From: HGM04593 sp045631905
GTDB lineage: Bacteria > Bacteroidota > Bacteroidia > Bacteroidales > Bacteroidaceae
Assembly (NCBI GenBank): GCA_045631905.1
Contig: JAZQVO010000002.1
Coordinates: 1-64,000 of the forward strand
Reading direction: 5' to 3'
Length of the DNA stretch: 64,000 nucleotides
The position numbers and the translations under genes are program-made. Of this stretch, positions 28,264-36,708 are shown in pieces. Numbering within the stretch: the stretch's first letter is position 1; every line of letters starts with the position of its first letter. Under the pieces are notes generated by a model. It was not told the origin of the DNA. It did no database searches and saw nothing but the letters and a program-made list of their open reading frames with translations.

Positions 28264-28294
28264 TTTGATATTTCTGACAGAATATAGTACATTT
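28264..28294 (+). promoter_or_regulatory. Complete Bacteroidota promoter (-33 TTTG, -7 TACATTTG) for the AraC-type gene
   Basis: TTTG at 28264-28267 and TACATTTG at 28287-28294 are 19 bases apart, the standard spacing. The ATG at 28317 follows by 22 bases. TTTTTGATATT at 28262-28272, overlapping the -33 box, also occurs at 28196-28206. Confidence 0.7.
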
Positions 28295-28316
28295 GGAAAG
28301 ACATACAAAGAAAAAT

Positions 28317-28751
28317 ATGAGCGAGAAAACCACAAAACCATATAACATAAGGGAAAAAGCCGAAAAACACGCCCATTATCGTTCACTTATACGAGCTGAG
28401 TTTGCCGATGAATTGTATGAAAAGATTTTGGCACTCATAGTAATTGAGAAACGATACAGAGACAAGGATTTTTCGGCAAAGGTGCTGGCAAAGGAGCTGA
28501 ACACCAACACTCGTTATATCTCGGCCGTGATAAATTCTCGTTTCAAAACAAACTTCTCGTGCCTCTTGAACGAGTACCGCATAAAAGAGGCCTTGCACTA
28601 CATGACCGACAAGCGTTATAGCGACCTCACCATCGAGAAGATTGGAACAGCAGTAGGCTTTGCCAACCGTCAATCGTTCTACTCCTCTTTCTACCGCATT
28701 ATGGGTGAAACGCCCAACGGTTACCGCAAACGACAACTTACAATTAAATAA
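28317..28751 (+). CDS. Stand-alone AraC-type helix-turn-helix regulator
   Basis: 144 residues from ATG 28317. The apparent earlier start at 28293 is a TTG inside the -7 box. The protein is almost only an AraC/XylS DNA-binding domain: first HTH near LAKELNTNTRYISAVINSRF, second with IEKIGTAVGFANRQSFYSSFYRIMGETPNGYRK, matching the family signature. There is no ligand-binding or receiver domain, so it probably senses through another protein or acts constitutively. It lies seven bases upstream of an AlkD-like gene, suggesting the pair is co-expressed. Whether it responds to alkylation damage is only a context-based guess. Confidence 0.88.
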   Translation: MSEKTTKPYNIREKAEKHAHYRSLIRAEFADELYEKILALIVIEKRYRDKDFSAKVLAKELNTNTRYISAVINSRFKTNFSCLLNEYRIKEALHYMTDKRYSDLTIEKIGTAVGFANRQSFYSSFYRIMGETPNGYRKRQLTIK

Positions 28752-28758
28752 AATTGTA

Positions 28759-29403
28759 ATGATAGAAAATTTACAGGAAACAACTAAGGAAATTAAGCAG
28801 AGGCTCAGGTTGGCGATGAATGGAATAACATCGGCCCACCAACGCCAAAGCGGTTTAAACTATAAAATAAATTTCGGGGTGGAGATTCCCCGTTTAAAAG
28901 AGATAGCCAAAGAGTACCCCAAGAATCGCGAGCTGGCAACAGAGTTATGGAGTAGCAGCGTGAGGGAGTGCAAGTTGTTGGCTCTTTTTCTTTTACCCGA
29001 AGAGCACTACGACGAGGTGGCACAAACCTGGGTTGAGCAGACACCCTTTACCGAAATTGCCGACCACCTTGCGGGCAACATTCTATGCAAACTCACCGAC
29101 GCAACATCTACTGCCATAAAATGGAGCGAAAACAAGGAGGGCCTGCACCGCTACTGCGCATACCTCACCCTTGCCCACCTCTTTCGCAAAGGGGCAAGCC
29201 TCACCGCCGAACAAGAAAAAACATTTTACAGCAGAATAACAGAGCTATATGCCGAAGAGGAGTGTGGTACGCTCATGCAACGCGCCTACTCGGCCCTTTG
29301 CAGTTACATCGACGCGCAAGAGGAGAGAGGCACCCGTTTCGTGAAACAGGCCGGGGAAAGCAGGCTTGCCGAACTCATAAAAGAGTATATAGGAGCTATT
29401 TAA
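28759..29403 (+). CDS. DNA alkylation repair (AlkD-like) HEAT-repeat protein
   Basis: 214 residues from ATG 28759; a longer frame starting inside the previous gene is not preferred. The family features are visible: INFGVEIPRLKEIAKEY, ELWSSSVRECKLLALFLL and WVEQTPFTEIADHLAGNIL, repeats of paired helices that form the concave DNA-binding face of AlkD-type glycosylases. AlkD removes bulky alkylated purines; some relatives lack activity. The substrate here is not testable by eye. Seven bases after the AraC-type gene, so likely the same transcript. Confidence 0.82.
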   Translation: MIENLQETTKEIKQRLRLAMNGITSAHQRQSGLNYKINFGVEIPRLKEIAKEYPKNRELATELWSSSVRECKLLALFLLPEEHYDEVAQTWVEQTPFTEIADHLAGNILCKLTDATSTAIKWSENKEGLHRYCAYLTLAHLFRKGASLTAEQEKTFYSRITELYAEEECGTLMQRAYSALCSYIDAQEERGTRFVKQAGESRLAELIKEYIGAI

Positions 29404-29488
29404 GCCGGCACAACGCACTCTGTAACATATTTTCACGTAAAGTTCAATAAAAATCGAGATATTTCACCCCTTATTGCAAAAAAAGAGG

Positions 29489-29496
29489 TAACTTTG
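29489..29496 (+). promoter_or_regulatory. -7 box TAACTTTG for the fur-like gene
   Basis: Perfect TAnnTTTG match 17 bases before ATG 29514. The GTG that begins at its last base is an apparent upstream start and lies in the promoter. Confidence 0.55.
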
Positions 29497-29513
29497 TGTG
29501 CCAAGCAATAACC

Positions 29514-29987
29514 ATGGACAACTATAACAGCGAGGAAACAATAACACAACTATTTACCGACTATTTAAAGGTAAACAAGATGCGTTGTACACCCGAGCGT
29601 TATGCAATCCTCAGAGCCATATACTCAATAAACGGCAGTTTCGACATTGAGACCTTGTTGAAACACATGGAAGAAAAGGAGAAGTTCAGGGTGAGCAGGG
29701 CAACCATATACAACACCATAACACTTTTGCTAAATGCCAACCTGGTTACTCACCACCAATTTGGCACAACATCGAAATATGAAAAATGTTTCAACAGCGG
29801 TAAAAGCCACATGGTGTGCACTAACTGCCACAAGGTAGTTGAGATAAACAACATTGACATAACAGACAAATTAACAACAAGTATAAAAAAATTTCATTTA
29901 ACCCACTACTCTTTATACGTTTACGGGCTATGCAACAAATGTTATCAGGCTGCAAGGCGACGTAAGTTAAAGGTAAAAAAAAGTTAG
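29514..29987 (+). CDS. Fur-family metal-dependent transcription regulator
   Basis: 157 residues. The winged-helix part (about 10-85) contains RCTPERYAILRAIYSI and RVSRATIYNTITLLLNANLV, the recognition-helix region of Fur/PerR/Zur proteins. The dimerisation part has HMVCTNCHK and LCNKCYQ, two CxxC pairs that form the structural zinc site. Which metal it senses (iron, zinc, manganese or peroxide) cannot be read safely. The C-terminal tail is very basic (RRRKLKVKKS). It ends only four bases before purA, so the two share a transcript and it may control purA and the genes behind it. Confidence 0.9.
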   Translation: MDNYNSEETITQLFTDYLKVNKMRCTPERYAILRAIYSINGSFDIETLLKHMEEKEKFRVSRATIYNTITLLLNANLVTHHQFGTTSKYEKCFNSGKSHMVCTNCHKVVEINNIDITDKLTTSIKKFHLTHYSLYVYGLCNKCYQAARRRKLKVKKS

Positions 29988-29991
29988 AGCA

Positions 29992-31260
29992 ATGAAAAAG
30001 AACATAGACGTACTTTTGGGACTCCAATGGGGAGACGAGGGTAAAGGTAAAATCGTAGACGTGCTTACCCCTAAATATGATGTAGTAGCCCGTTTCCAGG
30101 GTGGCCCCAATGCAGGGCACACTTTGGAGTTTAACGGCAAGAAATTTGTATTGCGCTCTATCCCCTCGGGCATATTCCAAGGTGGGCAGACCAACATCAT
30201 AGGTAACGGCGTTGTGCTCGACCCCGCACTTTTCAAAGGAGAGGCCGAGGACCTTGTCAAGGCAGGTTACGACCTCACAAAGAACCTCTTCATCTCGAAG
30301 AAGGCTCACCTCATTTTGCCTACACACCGCGTACTCGATGCCGCATACGAAGCAGCAAAAGGCGATGCAAAGGTAGGTACCACAGGTAAAGGCATCGGCC
30401 CCACATACACCGACAAGATAAGCCGTAACGGTCTTCGTGTAGGCGATATTTTGGAGAATTTCGAAGCAAAGTATGCAGCAGCAAAGGCACGCCACGAAGA
30501 GATACTGAAAAACATGAATTACAGCTACGACATCACCGAAATGGAGAAAGCATGGCTGGCAGGTATCGAATATTTGAAGAATTTCCGTCTCATAGACAGC
30601 GAGCAGATGATAAACGACCTCATGAACGAGGGCAAGAGCGTGCTGTGCGAGGGCGCACAGGGTAGTTTGCTCGATGTTGATTTTGGTAGCTACCCCTTTG
30701 TAACATCTTCGAATACAGTGTGCGCAGGAGCATGTACAGGCTTGGGTGTTGCCCCCAACAGAATAGCCAACGTGTACGGTATCACAAAAGCCTACTGCAC
30801 ACGTGTAGGTTCGGGCCCCTTCCCCACCGAGTTGTTCGACGAGGTAGGTGCCGAGATGCGCGACAGAGGCCACGAGTATGGTGCCGTTACAGGCCGTGAA
30901 CGCCGTTGCGGTTGGATAGACCTTGTAGCATTAAAGTACACAATCATGATAAACGGTGTAACCCACCTCATACTCATGAAGAGCGACGTACTCGACACCT
31001 TCCCCACCATAAAAGCATGTGTAGCATACAAAAAGAACGGTGAGACACTCACACACTTCCCCTACGACATCGAAGGTGTTGAGCCCGTGTACACCGAGCT
31101 TAAAGGCTGGCAGACCGACCTCACACAGCTGAAAAGCGAGGAGGAGCTTCCCCAAGCATTCAAGGATTATATAAAATTCCTGGAAGAGGAACTTGGTGTG
31201 CCTGTGAAATATGTCTCTATCGGCCCCGACAGAGACCAAACAATCACACGTTCAATTTAA
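29992..31260 (+). CDS. purA: Adenylosuccinate synthetase
   Basis: 422 residues, standard length. It joins IMP and aspartate using GTP, the first committed step to AMP. The N-terminal P-loop-like GLQWGDEGKGK is followed by GGPNAGHT, KGIGPTY, TRVGSGPFPTE and GAVTGRERRCGW, all purA hallmarks. Cytoplasmic. Starts four bases after the Fur-like gene and is followed after ten bases by the metallopeptidase and hisS genes, giving a four-gene run. Confidence 0.97.
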   Translation: MKKNIDVLLGLQWGDEGKGKIVDVLTPKYDVVARFQGGPNAGHTLEFNGKKFVLRSIPSGIFQGGQTNIIGNGVVLDPALFKGEAEDLVKAGYDLTKNLFISKKAHLILPTHRVLDAAYEAAKGDAKVGTTGKGIGPTYTDKISRNGLRVGDILENFEAKYAAAKARHEEILKNMNYSYDITEMEKAWLAGIEYLKNFRLIDSEQMINDLMNEGKSVLCEGAQGSLLDVDFGSYPFVTSSNTVCAGACTGLGVAPNRIANVYGITKAYCTRVGSGPFPTELFDEVGAEMRDRGHEYGAVTGRERRCGWIDLVALKYTIMINGVTHLILMKSDVLDTFPTIKACVAYKKNGETLTHFPYDIEGVEPVYTELKGWQTDLTQLKSEEELPQAFKDYIKFLEEELGVPVKYVSIGPDRDQTITRSI

Positions 31261-31270
31261 AAAACAGAGA

Positions 31271-32023
31271 ATGAACATACTATCATTGATACTTGCATAC
31301 GGCAACAGCACCGGGTATGCCACAGAGCAGAGCAGTTATGTAGGCTACGACTACATCTATATATTCCTGTTCATAGGCATAGCTATTCTCAGCTACTTTG
31401 TACAGGCCAACCTCAAAAACAAATTCGAGAAATACTCGAAGATGCCCATCGGCCTCACAGGCAAAGATATAGCCGAGAAGATGCTACACGACAACGGCAT
31501 ATACGATGTAACCGTAACAAGCACACCCGGCATGCTCACCGACCACTATAACCCCACAAACAAGACTGTGAACCTCAGCGAGGGGGTATATCGTTCGGCA
31601 AGTATTGCGGCGGCAGCTGTGGCAGCCCATGAGTGCGGGCATGCGGTGCAACACGCAAAAGCATACTCGTTTCTCACATTACGCTCCAAGCTTGTACCAA
31701 TAGTACAATTTTCATCGAGCATAATGACATGGATTCTGCTCATAGGAATACTCACCGTGCAGATATTCCCCGGAATATTGCTCGGCGGAATAATTCTCTT
31801 TGCAACCACCACGCTCTTCAGCTTCGTAACACTCCCGGTGGAGATTGACGCAAGCAAAAGAGCACTCGCATGGCTGTCATCGGCAGGAGTAACAAACGTA
31901 AGCAACCACGAATACGCGGCAGGAGCCCTTCGCGCGGCAGCTTACACATATGTTGTAGCAGCACTATCGTCGCTTGCCACACTCCTCTATTATGTAATGA
32001 TTTATTTTAACAGACGCGACTAA
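31271..32023 (+). CDS. YugP-type membrane zinc metallopeptidase
   Basis: 250 residues from ATG 31271. It has one N-terminal and two to three later membrane segments (YIFLFIGIAILSYF, IMTWILLIGILTV, ILLGGIILFATTTLF). Between them lies AAAVAAHECGHAVQHA with the zinc-binding HExxH variant HECGH. The C-terminal portion (LPVEIDASKRAL) is typical of the PF04298 family. A membrane-bound peptidase is predicted; its substrate is unknown. Its stop TAA overlaps the ATG of hisS by one base, so translational coupling is likely. Confidence 0.9.
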   Translation: MNILSLILAYGNSTGYATEQSSYVGYDYIYIFLFIGIAILSYFVQANLKNKFEKYSKMPIGLTGKDIAEKMLHDNGIYDVTVTSTPGMLTDHYNPTNKTVNLSEGVYRSASIAAAAVAAHECGHAVQHAKAYSFLTLRSKLVPIVQFSSSIMTWILLIGILTVQIFPGILLGGIILFATTTLFSFVTLPVEIDASKRALAWLSSAGVTNVSNHEYAAGALRAAAYTYVVAALSSLATLLYYVMIYFNRRD

Positions 32024-33384
32024 TGGCTACAAAACCATCTATACCAAAGGGTACACGCGACTTCTCACCCATTGAGATGTCGAAAAGAAACTATATATTC
32101 GATACAATAAGAAAGGCCTTCCACACATTCGGGTTCAAGCAGATTGAGACACCCGCCATGGAAAACCTCTCAACCCTCATGGGCAAATATGGCGATGAGG
32201 GCGACAAGCTACTCTTCAAGATACAAAACTCGGGCGACTATTTTAGCGGCCTCACCGACGAAGAGCTATTGAGCCGTAACGCAGCTAAACTCGCATCGAA
32301 ATTCTGCGAGAAAGGCCTTCGCTACGACCTCACCGTGCCTTTCGCACGCTATGTGGTTATGCACCGCGACGAGCTGGTGTTCCCCTTCAAGCGATACCAG
32401 ATACAGCCTGTTTGGCGTGCCGACCGACCTCAAAAAGGACGTTACCGCGAATTTTATCAATGCGATGCCGACATCATAGGCAACAACTCGCTCATTAACG
32501 AGGTAGAGCTCATACAGCTTATCGACCACGTATTCTCTAAATTAAATATACGCGTTGCTATAAAGCTCAACAACCGCAAGATTCTTGCCGGCATAGCCGA
32601 GGTTATAGGCGAGCCCGACAAAATTATCGACATCACCGTTGCCATAGACAAAATAGACAAAATAGGGCTCGACGGTGTTATAGCCGAGCTCAAAAGCAAA
32701 GAGATCGGCGAGGAGTCGATAAACAAACTGCTACCGATTTTGCAGGCACAGGGAGGCAACAGCGAGAAGCTTGACATAATAGCAGAAACACTCCAAGGCA
32801 ACGAAACAGGCGAAAAAGGTGTAGAGGAGATACGCTTTATACTCAACACCTTCGACAAACTGAAACTAAACAGCCCGCTCGACCTCGACCTCACACTTGC
32901 GCGTGGTCTCAACTACTACACAGGTGCCATCTTGGAGGTTAAAGCACTCGATGTAACAATAGGCAGTATCACCGGTGGCGGACGATACGACAACCTCACG
33001 GGCGTGTTCGGCATGGAGGGCGTTTCGGGCGTGGGAATATCGTTTGGAGCCGACCGCATATACGACGTAATGAACCAGCTCGACCTCTACCCCAAAGAGT
33101 CGATACACGGCACACAGATAATGTTTGTAAACTTTGGCGAGAAAGAGGCTCTTCACTCACTCTCTATAATAGGAGATTTGCGTCAGGCAGGAATATCGGC
33201 CGAGTTGTACCCAAGCAACGACAAGATGAAAAAACAGATGGGATATGCCAACACCCATGCGATACCTTTTGTTGCCATAATAGGCGAAGAGGAGATGAAC
33301 AACGGCACCATCGCTGTAAAGGACATGACAACCGGTGAGCAGAAACAGATGAAAGCCGAGGAACTTAAAACTCTTCTTGCGTAA
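32023..33384 (+). CDS. hisS: Histidyl-tRNA synthetase
   Basis: 453 residues. Class II synthetase motifs are present: PKGTRDFSP near the start, motif 2 VWRADRPQKGRYREFYQCD, the histidine A loop LARGLNYYTG and motif 3 near GGGRYDNLTG. The C-terminal anticodon-binding domain has QIMFVNFGEK and ELYPSNDKMKKQM. It charges tRNA-His in the cytoplasm. Starts with a one-base overlap with the metallopeptidase and ends shortly before a strong terminator. Confidence 0.97.
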   Translation: MATKPSIPKGTRDFSPIEMSKRNYIFDTIRKAFHTFGFKQIETPAMENLSTLMGKYGDEGDKLLFKIQNSGDYFSGLTDEELLSRNAAKLASKFCEKGLRYDLTVPFARYVVMHRDELVFPFKRYQIQPVWRADRPQKGRYREFYQCDADIIGNNSLINEVELIQLIDHVFSKLNIRVAIKLNNRKILAGIAEVIGEPDKIIDITVAIDKIDKIGLDGVIAELKSKEIGEESINKLLPILQAQGGNSEKLDIIAETLQGNETGEKGVEEIRFILNTFDKLKLNSPLDLDLTLARGLNYYTGAILEVKALDVTIGSITGGGRYDNLTGVFGMEGVSGVGISFGADRIYDVMNQLDLYPKESIHGTQIMFVNFGEKEALHSLSIIGDLRQAGISAELYPSNDKMKKQMGYANTHAIPFVAIIGEEEMNNGTIAVKDMTTGEQKQMKAEELKTLLA

Positions 33385-33403
33385 CCGCACATAAAGGAAC
33401 ATA

Positions 33404-33448
33404 TATCTAAAAAAGGTGAGCACCGACGGTGAACACCTTTTTTAGATA
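33404..33448. terminator. Bidirectional terminator after hisS
   Basis: Perfect 15-bp stem TATCTAAAAAAGGTG / CACCTTTTTTAGATA around a 15-base loop, between convergent hisS and the small lipoprotein gene. Confidence 0.85.
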
Positions 33449-33458
33449 TACCACATAA

Positions 33459-33860
33459 CTATTTTATATCGCTTAGCACACTCTGCTTACCATCGACCAG
33501 CCACCTGCCATCGATGCGCAACATGCGCAACGCAACAACATCGTAATTACCTGTTATGTTTTTGCCTATCAGCTCCACAAAAGCCTCATCGCCCTCGTAA
33601 AGACACTTTGCGACACGATACTCGGTTTTAAACTCGGCAACACCACTCTTGTACTTGTCCGTTTTTGCAACCATATCCAAATATTCGCACACAAAAGCAT
33701 AGTCGGATTTATTGGGAAAATAGATATTCTCCTTTGCATAATTGACATCACCCGAAGTAAGAGCTTTTAAGAAACGTAAAGCAACCTCGTCGGGAGGTGT
33801 AACCTTGCATGCCACAAAAGAAAAAACAGCAAGTAAAACTATAAAAAAACGCTTCATCAT
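33459..33860 (-). CDS. Small DUF4878-like lipoprotein
   Basis: 133 residues, with a lipoprotein signal (FVAC as lipobox, cysteine at about residue 18). The rest resembles the NTF2-like DUF4878 family: PPDEVALRFLKALTSGDVNYAKE at the front and GRWLVDGKQS at the end. Two adjacent ATG codons lie at 33860 and 33857. The function of the family is unknown. No neighbour gives a clue, and a terminator lies just beyond the stop. Confidence 0.8.
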   Translation of the reverse strand: MMKRFFIVLLAVFSFVACKVTPPDEVALRFLKALTSGDVNYAKENIYFPNKSDYAFVCEYLDMVAKTDKYKSGVAEFKTEYRVAKCLYEGDEAFVELIGKNITGNYDVVALRMLRIDGRWLVDGKQSVLSDIK

Positions 33861-34351
33861 ATATACTATTTACCATGCGAAAATAACAATAAAATCCGAA
33901 ACAGAGAAACAGCGTTCTTCAATTATACATCACAGCAAGACAAATAGCACGAGAAGGCCGTAGAAAAGATATAAATACAACACTATTCAACTCCTATTTA
34001 AGAATTATTTGAAAGCCCGCCTTCATATGTTTTTTGTTTGAGATATAGAGATAACAACAAACCTCATTATGCTATAAAATTCAAAACAGCATCTTAACAT
34101 AAAAATATATAAATAAATATTGTTTAAAGAACCAAAATAGCGTAACTTTGCAATGATAAACTTTTGCATCAACAAAAACAGACAAACAGCAGTTGTTTGT
34201 TTAACTATCGAACAAGTTGCCTCATCGGTTGCCGCCCGACAAATTCAGCCGTACGACCTCGCCCCTGTTGCAACGTAAGAGTGCCTGCGAGAAAACATTC
34301 ACAGGAAAGAATAGATTGAGAACAACAAAAACCATATAAAAAATTATCACA
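33861..34351. other. Intergenic region: pta promoter and about 200-base leader
   Basis: 490 bases without a gene. The left half is AT-rich with nothing recognised. A promoter lies at 34120-34150 and leaves a leader of about 190 bases before pta, containing GC-richer segments (about 34200-34290). No known riboswitch was recognised. Confidence 0.5.
34120..34150 (+). promoter_or_regulatory. Promoter of pta-ackA (-33 TTG, -7 TAACTTTG)
   Basis: TTG at 34120-34122 and TAACTTTG at 34143-34150 with 20-base spacing. The start of transcription would be near 34157, leaving a long untranslated leader. Confidence 0.6.
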
Positions 34352-35362
34352 ATGGATGTTATTAAGAATCTAATCGAGCGCGCATGTAACAACAAACAGC
34401 GCATCGTTCTCCCCGAAGGAACCGAGGAGCGTACATTGAAAGCTGCCGACAAAGCTATTGCCGATGGTATTGCAAACATCATTCTCATTGGTAACAAAGC
34501 CGAGATTATGGCTATGGCCGAGAAATTCGGTTTGAGCAACATTGAAAAGGCTACAATCATCGACCCCGAGAACAACCCCGACGCCGAGAAGTATGCCACA
34601 CTGCTCTATGAGTTGCGCAAAGCAAAAGGTATGACTATCGAAGATGCAAACAAACTTGTTTGCAACCCCTTGTACCTTGGTTGCCTCATCATTAAAAACG
34701 GCGATGCCGACGGACAGGTTGCCGGTGCGCTTAACACAACAGGTAATGTATTGCGCCCTGCCTTGCAGATTATTAAAACATCTCCCGGCATCAGCTGTGT
34801 ATCGGGTGCCATGATGATGATTACAAAAGCAAAAGAGTATGGCGAAGATGGTGTACTCTTCGTTGGTGACGTTGCCGTTACACCCTGCCCCGATGCAAAC
34901 CAACTTTCACAGATAGCTGTATGTACCGCACAGACAGCAAAAGCCATCGCCGGCTTCGAAGAGCCCCGCGTTGCAATGCTCAGTTTCTCTACCAAAGGCT
35001 CGGCTAAACACGAGATGGTAGACAAGGTTGTAGAGGCAACAAAGCTTGCACACGAACTTGCACCCGAGCTCTCTATCGACGGTGAGATGCAGGCCGATGC
35101 CGCTCTTGTACCCTTTGTAGGCCAGAGCAAGGCTCCCGGTTCGACCGTTGCAGGTAAAGCCAACGTGCTCATCTTCCCCGACCTCGGCGCAGGAAACATC
35201 GGCTACAAGCTCGTACAGCGTTTGGGCGGTGCCGAGGCTATCGGTCCCGTACTCCAAGGTATCGCACGCCCCGTAAACGACCTTTCACGTGGTTGCTCGG
35301 TAGAAGATGTCTACATGATGATTGCCATCACCGCAAACCAAGCTATCGCAGCTAAAAATTAA
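34352..35362 (+). CDS. pta: Phosphate acetyltransferase
   Basis: 336 residues, the short Pta without the extra N-terminal domain. It converts acetyl-CoA and phosphate to acetyl phosphate. Visible motifs are RIVLPEGTEERTLKAAD, GDADGQVAGALNTT, FVGDVAVTPCPD and NVLIFPDLGAGNIGYKLVQR. Cytoplasmic. It lies 39 bases upstream of ackA, so the operon makes ATP by acetate formation, the usual overflow route in fermenting Bacteroidales. Preceded by an unusually long leader. Confidence 0.96.
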   Translation: MDVIKNLIERACNNKQRIVLPEGTEERTLKAADKAIADGIANIILIGNKAEIMAMAEKFGLSNIEKATIIDPENNPDAEKYATLLYELRKAKGMTIEDANKLVCNPLYLGCLIIKNGDADGQVAGALNTTGNVLRPALQIIKTSPGISCVSGAMMMITKAKEYGEDGVLFVGDVAVTPCPDANQLSQIAVCTAQTAKAIAGFEEPRVAMLSFSTKGSAKHEMVDKVVEATKLAHELAPELSIDGEMQADAALVPFVGQSKAPGSTVAGKANVLIFPDLGAGNIGYKLVQRLGGAEAIGPVLQGIARPVNDLSRGCSVEDVYMMIAITANQAIAAKN

Positions 35363-35401
35363 TAAAGAACAAGAATCATTGGTTTATAAAAATATTACAC
35401 G

Positions 35402-36607
35402 ATGAAAATATTAGTATTGAACTGCGGAAGTTCATCAATCAAATACCAGTTGTTTGATATTGAAACAAAAGAGGTGCTTGCAAAGGGTGGTATCGAGAAG
35501 ATTGGTCTCGAGGGCTCATTCATAAAATTCACATTGCCCAACGGTGAGAAAGAGACCATCATGGCATCTATCCCCGAGCACACAACAGGTGTTCGCCTCA
35601 TCATCGACCTGCTCACCAGCGACAAATACGGCGTTGTAGGCTCTATTGAGGAGATAGACGCAGTTGGTCACCGCATGGTACACGGTGGAGAGAAGTTTAG
35701 CGCATCGACCTTGCTCACCGACGAGGTTCTCGAAACATTCGAGGCTTGCAACGACCTTGCTCCCCTCCACAACCCCGCAAACCTCAAAGGTGTGAATGCC
35801 GTTAAGGAGGTTGCCCCCGAGATACCTCAGGTAGGTGTGTTCGACACAGCCTTCCACCAGACTATGCCCGACTACGCTTACATGTACGCAGTACCCTACG
35901 AGTTGTACGAGAAATATGGTGTGCGTCGTTACGGTTTCCACGGAACATCGCACCGTTACATCACAAAACGTGCTTTGGAGATGCTTGGTATACCTGCCGA
36001 GGGTAGCAAAATAATCACATGCCACATTGGTAACGGTGGCTCATGCGCAGCTGTTAAAGACGGCAAGAGCGTAGATACATCTATGGGACTTACTCCCCTT
36101 GCAGGTCTCATGATGGGTACACGTAGCGGTGACATCGACCCCGGTGCAATCCCCTTCATCATGGACAAGATGGGCTTGGACGCACAAGGTCTGTCCGACC
36201 TCTTGAACAAAAAATCGGGTGTTGCAGGTATATCGGGTGTGTCGAGCGACATGCGCGAGGTGAAAGCTGCCGCCGAGGCAGGTAACAAACGTGCCGAGCT
36301 TGCCAACACAATGTACTTCTACCGCATTAAGAAATATATAGGTGAGTATGCAGCCGCCATGGGTGGTGTAGACATCATTATCTTCACCGGCGGTGTAGGT
36401 GAGAACCAGGCCGACTGCCGCGAGGCTGTGCTCAGCGGTCTTGAATTTATGGGCGTGGAGCTCGACAAGGAGAAGAACGCTGTAATACGTGGCGAGGAGG
36501 CTGTGCTCTCAACACCTTCGTCAAAGGTTAAAGTATTGCTTATTCCCACAGACGAGGAGCTGATGATTGCAAGCGACACCTATGAGATTGTTAAAAACAT
36601 GAAGTAA
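35402..36607 (+). CDS. ackA: Acetate kinase
   Basis: 401 residues. It transfers phosphate from acetyl phosphate to ADP, yielding acetate and ATP. The ASKHA-fold motifs are LVLNCGSSSIKYQLFD, HRMVHGGEKF, HIGNGGSCAAVKDGKSVDTS, MMGTRSGDIDPG and FTGGVGENQADCRE. Second gene of the pta-ackA operon and followed by a strong terminator. Confidence 0.97.
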   Translation: MKILVLNCGSSSIKYQLFDIETKEVLAKGGIEKIGLEGSFIKFTLPNGEKETIMASIPEHTTGVRLIIDLLTSDKYGVVGSIEEIDAVGHRMVHGGEKFSASTLLTDEVLETFEACNDLAPLHNPANLKGVNAVKEVAPEIPQVGVFDTAFHQTMPDYAYMYAVPYELYEKYGVRRYGFHGTSHRYITKRALEMLGIPAEGSKIITCHIGNGGSCAAVKDGKSVDTSMGLTPLAGLMMGTRSGDIDPGAIPFIMDKMGLDAQGLSDLLNKKSGVAGISGVSSDMREVKAAAEAGNKRAELANTMYFYRIKKYIGEYAAAMGGVDIIIFTGGVGENQADCREAVLSGLEFMGVELDKEKNAVIRGEEAVLSTPSSKVKVLLIPTDEELMIASDTYEIVKNMK

Positions 36608-36622
36608 GAGAAACCTCATGCT

Positions 36623-36668
36623 TAAATAAAAAAAGTTATGCACCGCGGTGCATAACTTTTTTTATTTA
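36623..36668. terminator. Bidirectional terminator after ackA
   Basis: Perfect 46-bp palindrome centred on CACCGCGGTG with A- and T-rich flanks, between convergent ackA and lpxH. Confidence 0.88.
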
Positions 36669-36708
36669 TACCACACAACTACAAGCCGGTGACAGAATTT
36701 GAGAGAAA

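Noticed and set aside
28660..28758. Extended N-terminus of the AlkD-like gene within the AraC-type gene
   Set aside because: The sequence is a shifted frame of the regulator gene; ATG 28759 fits the family.
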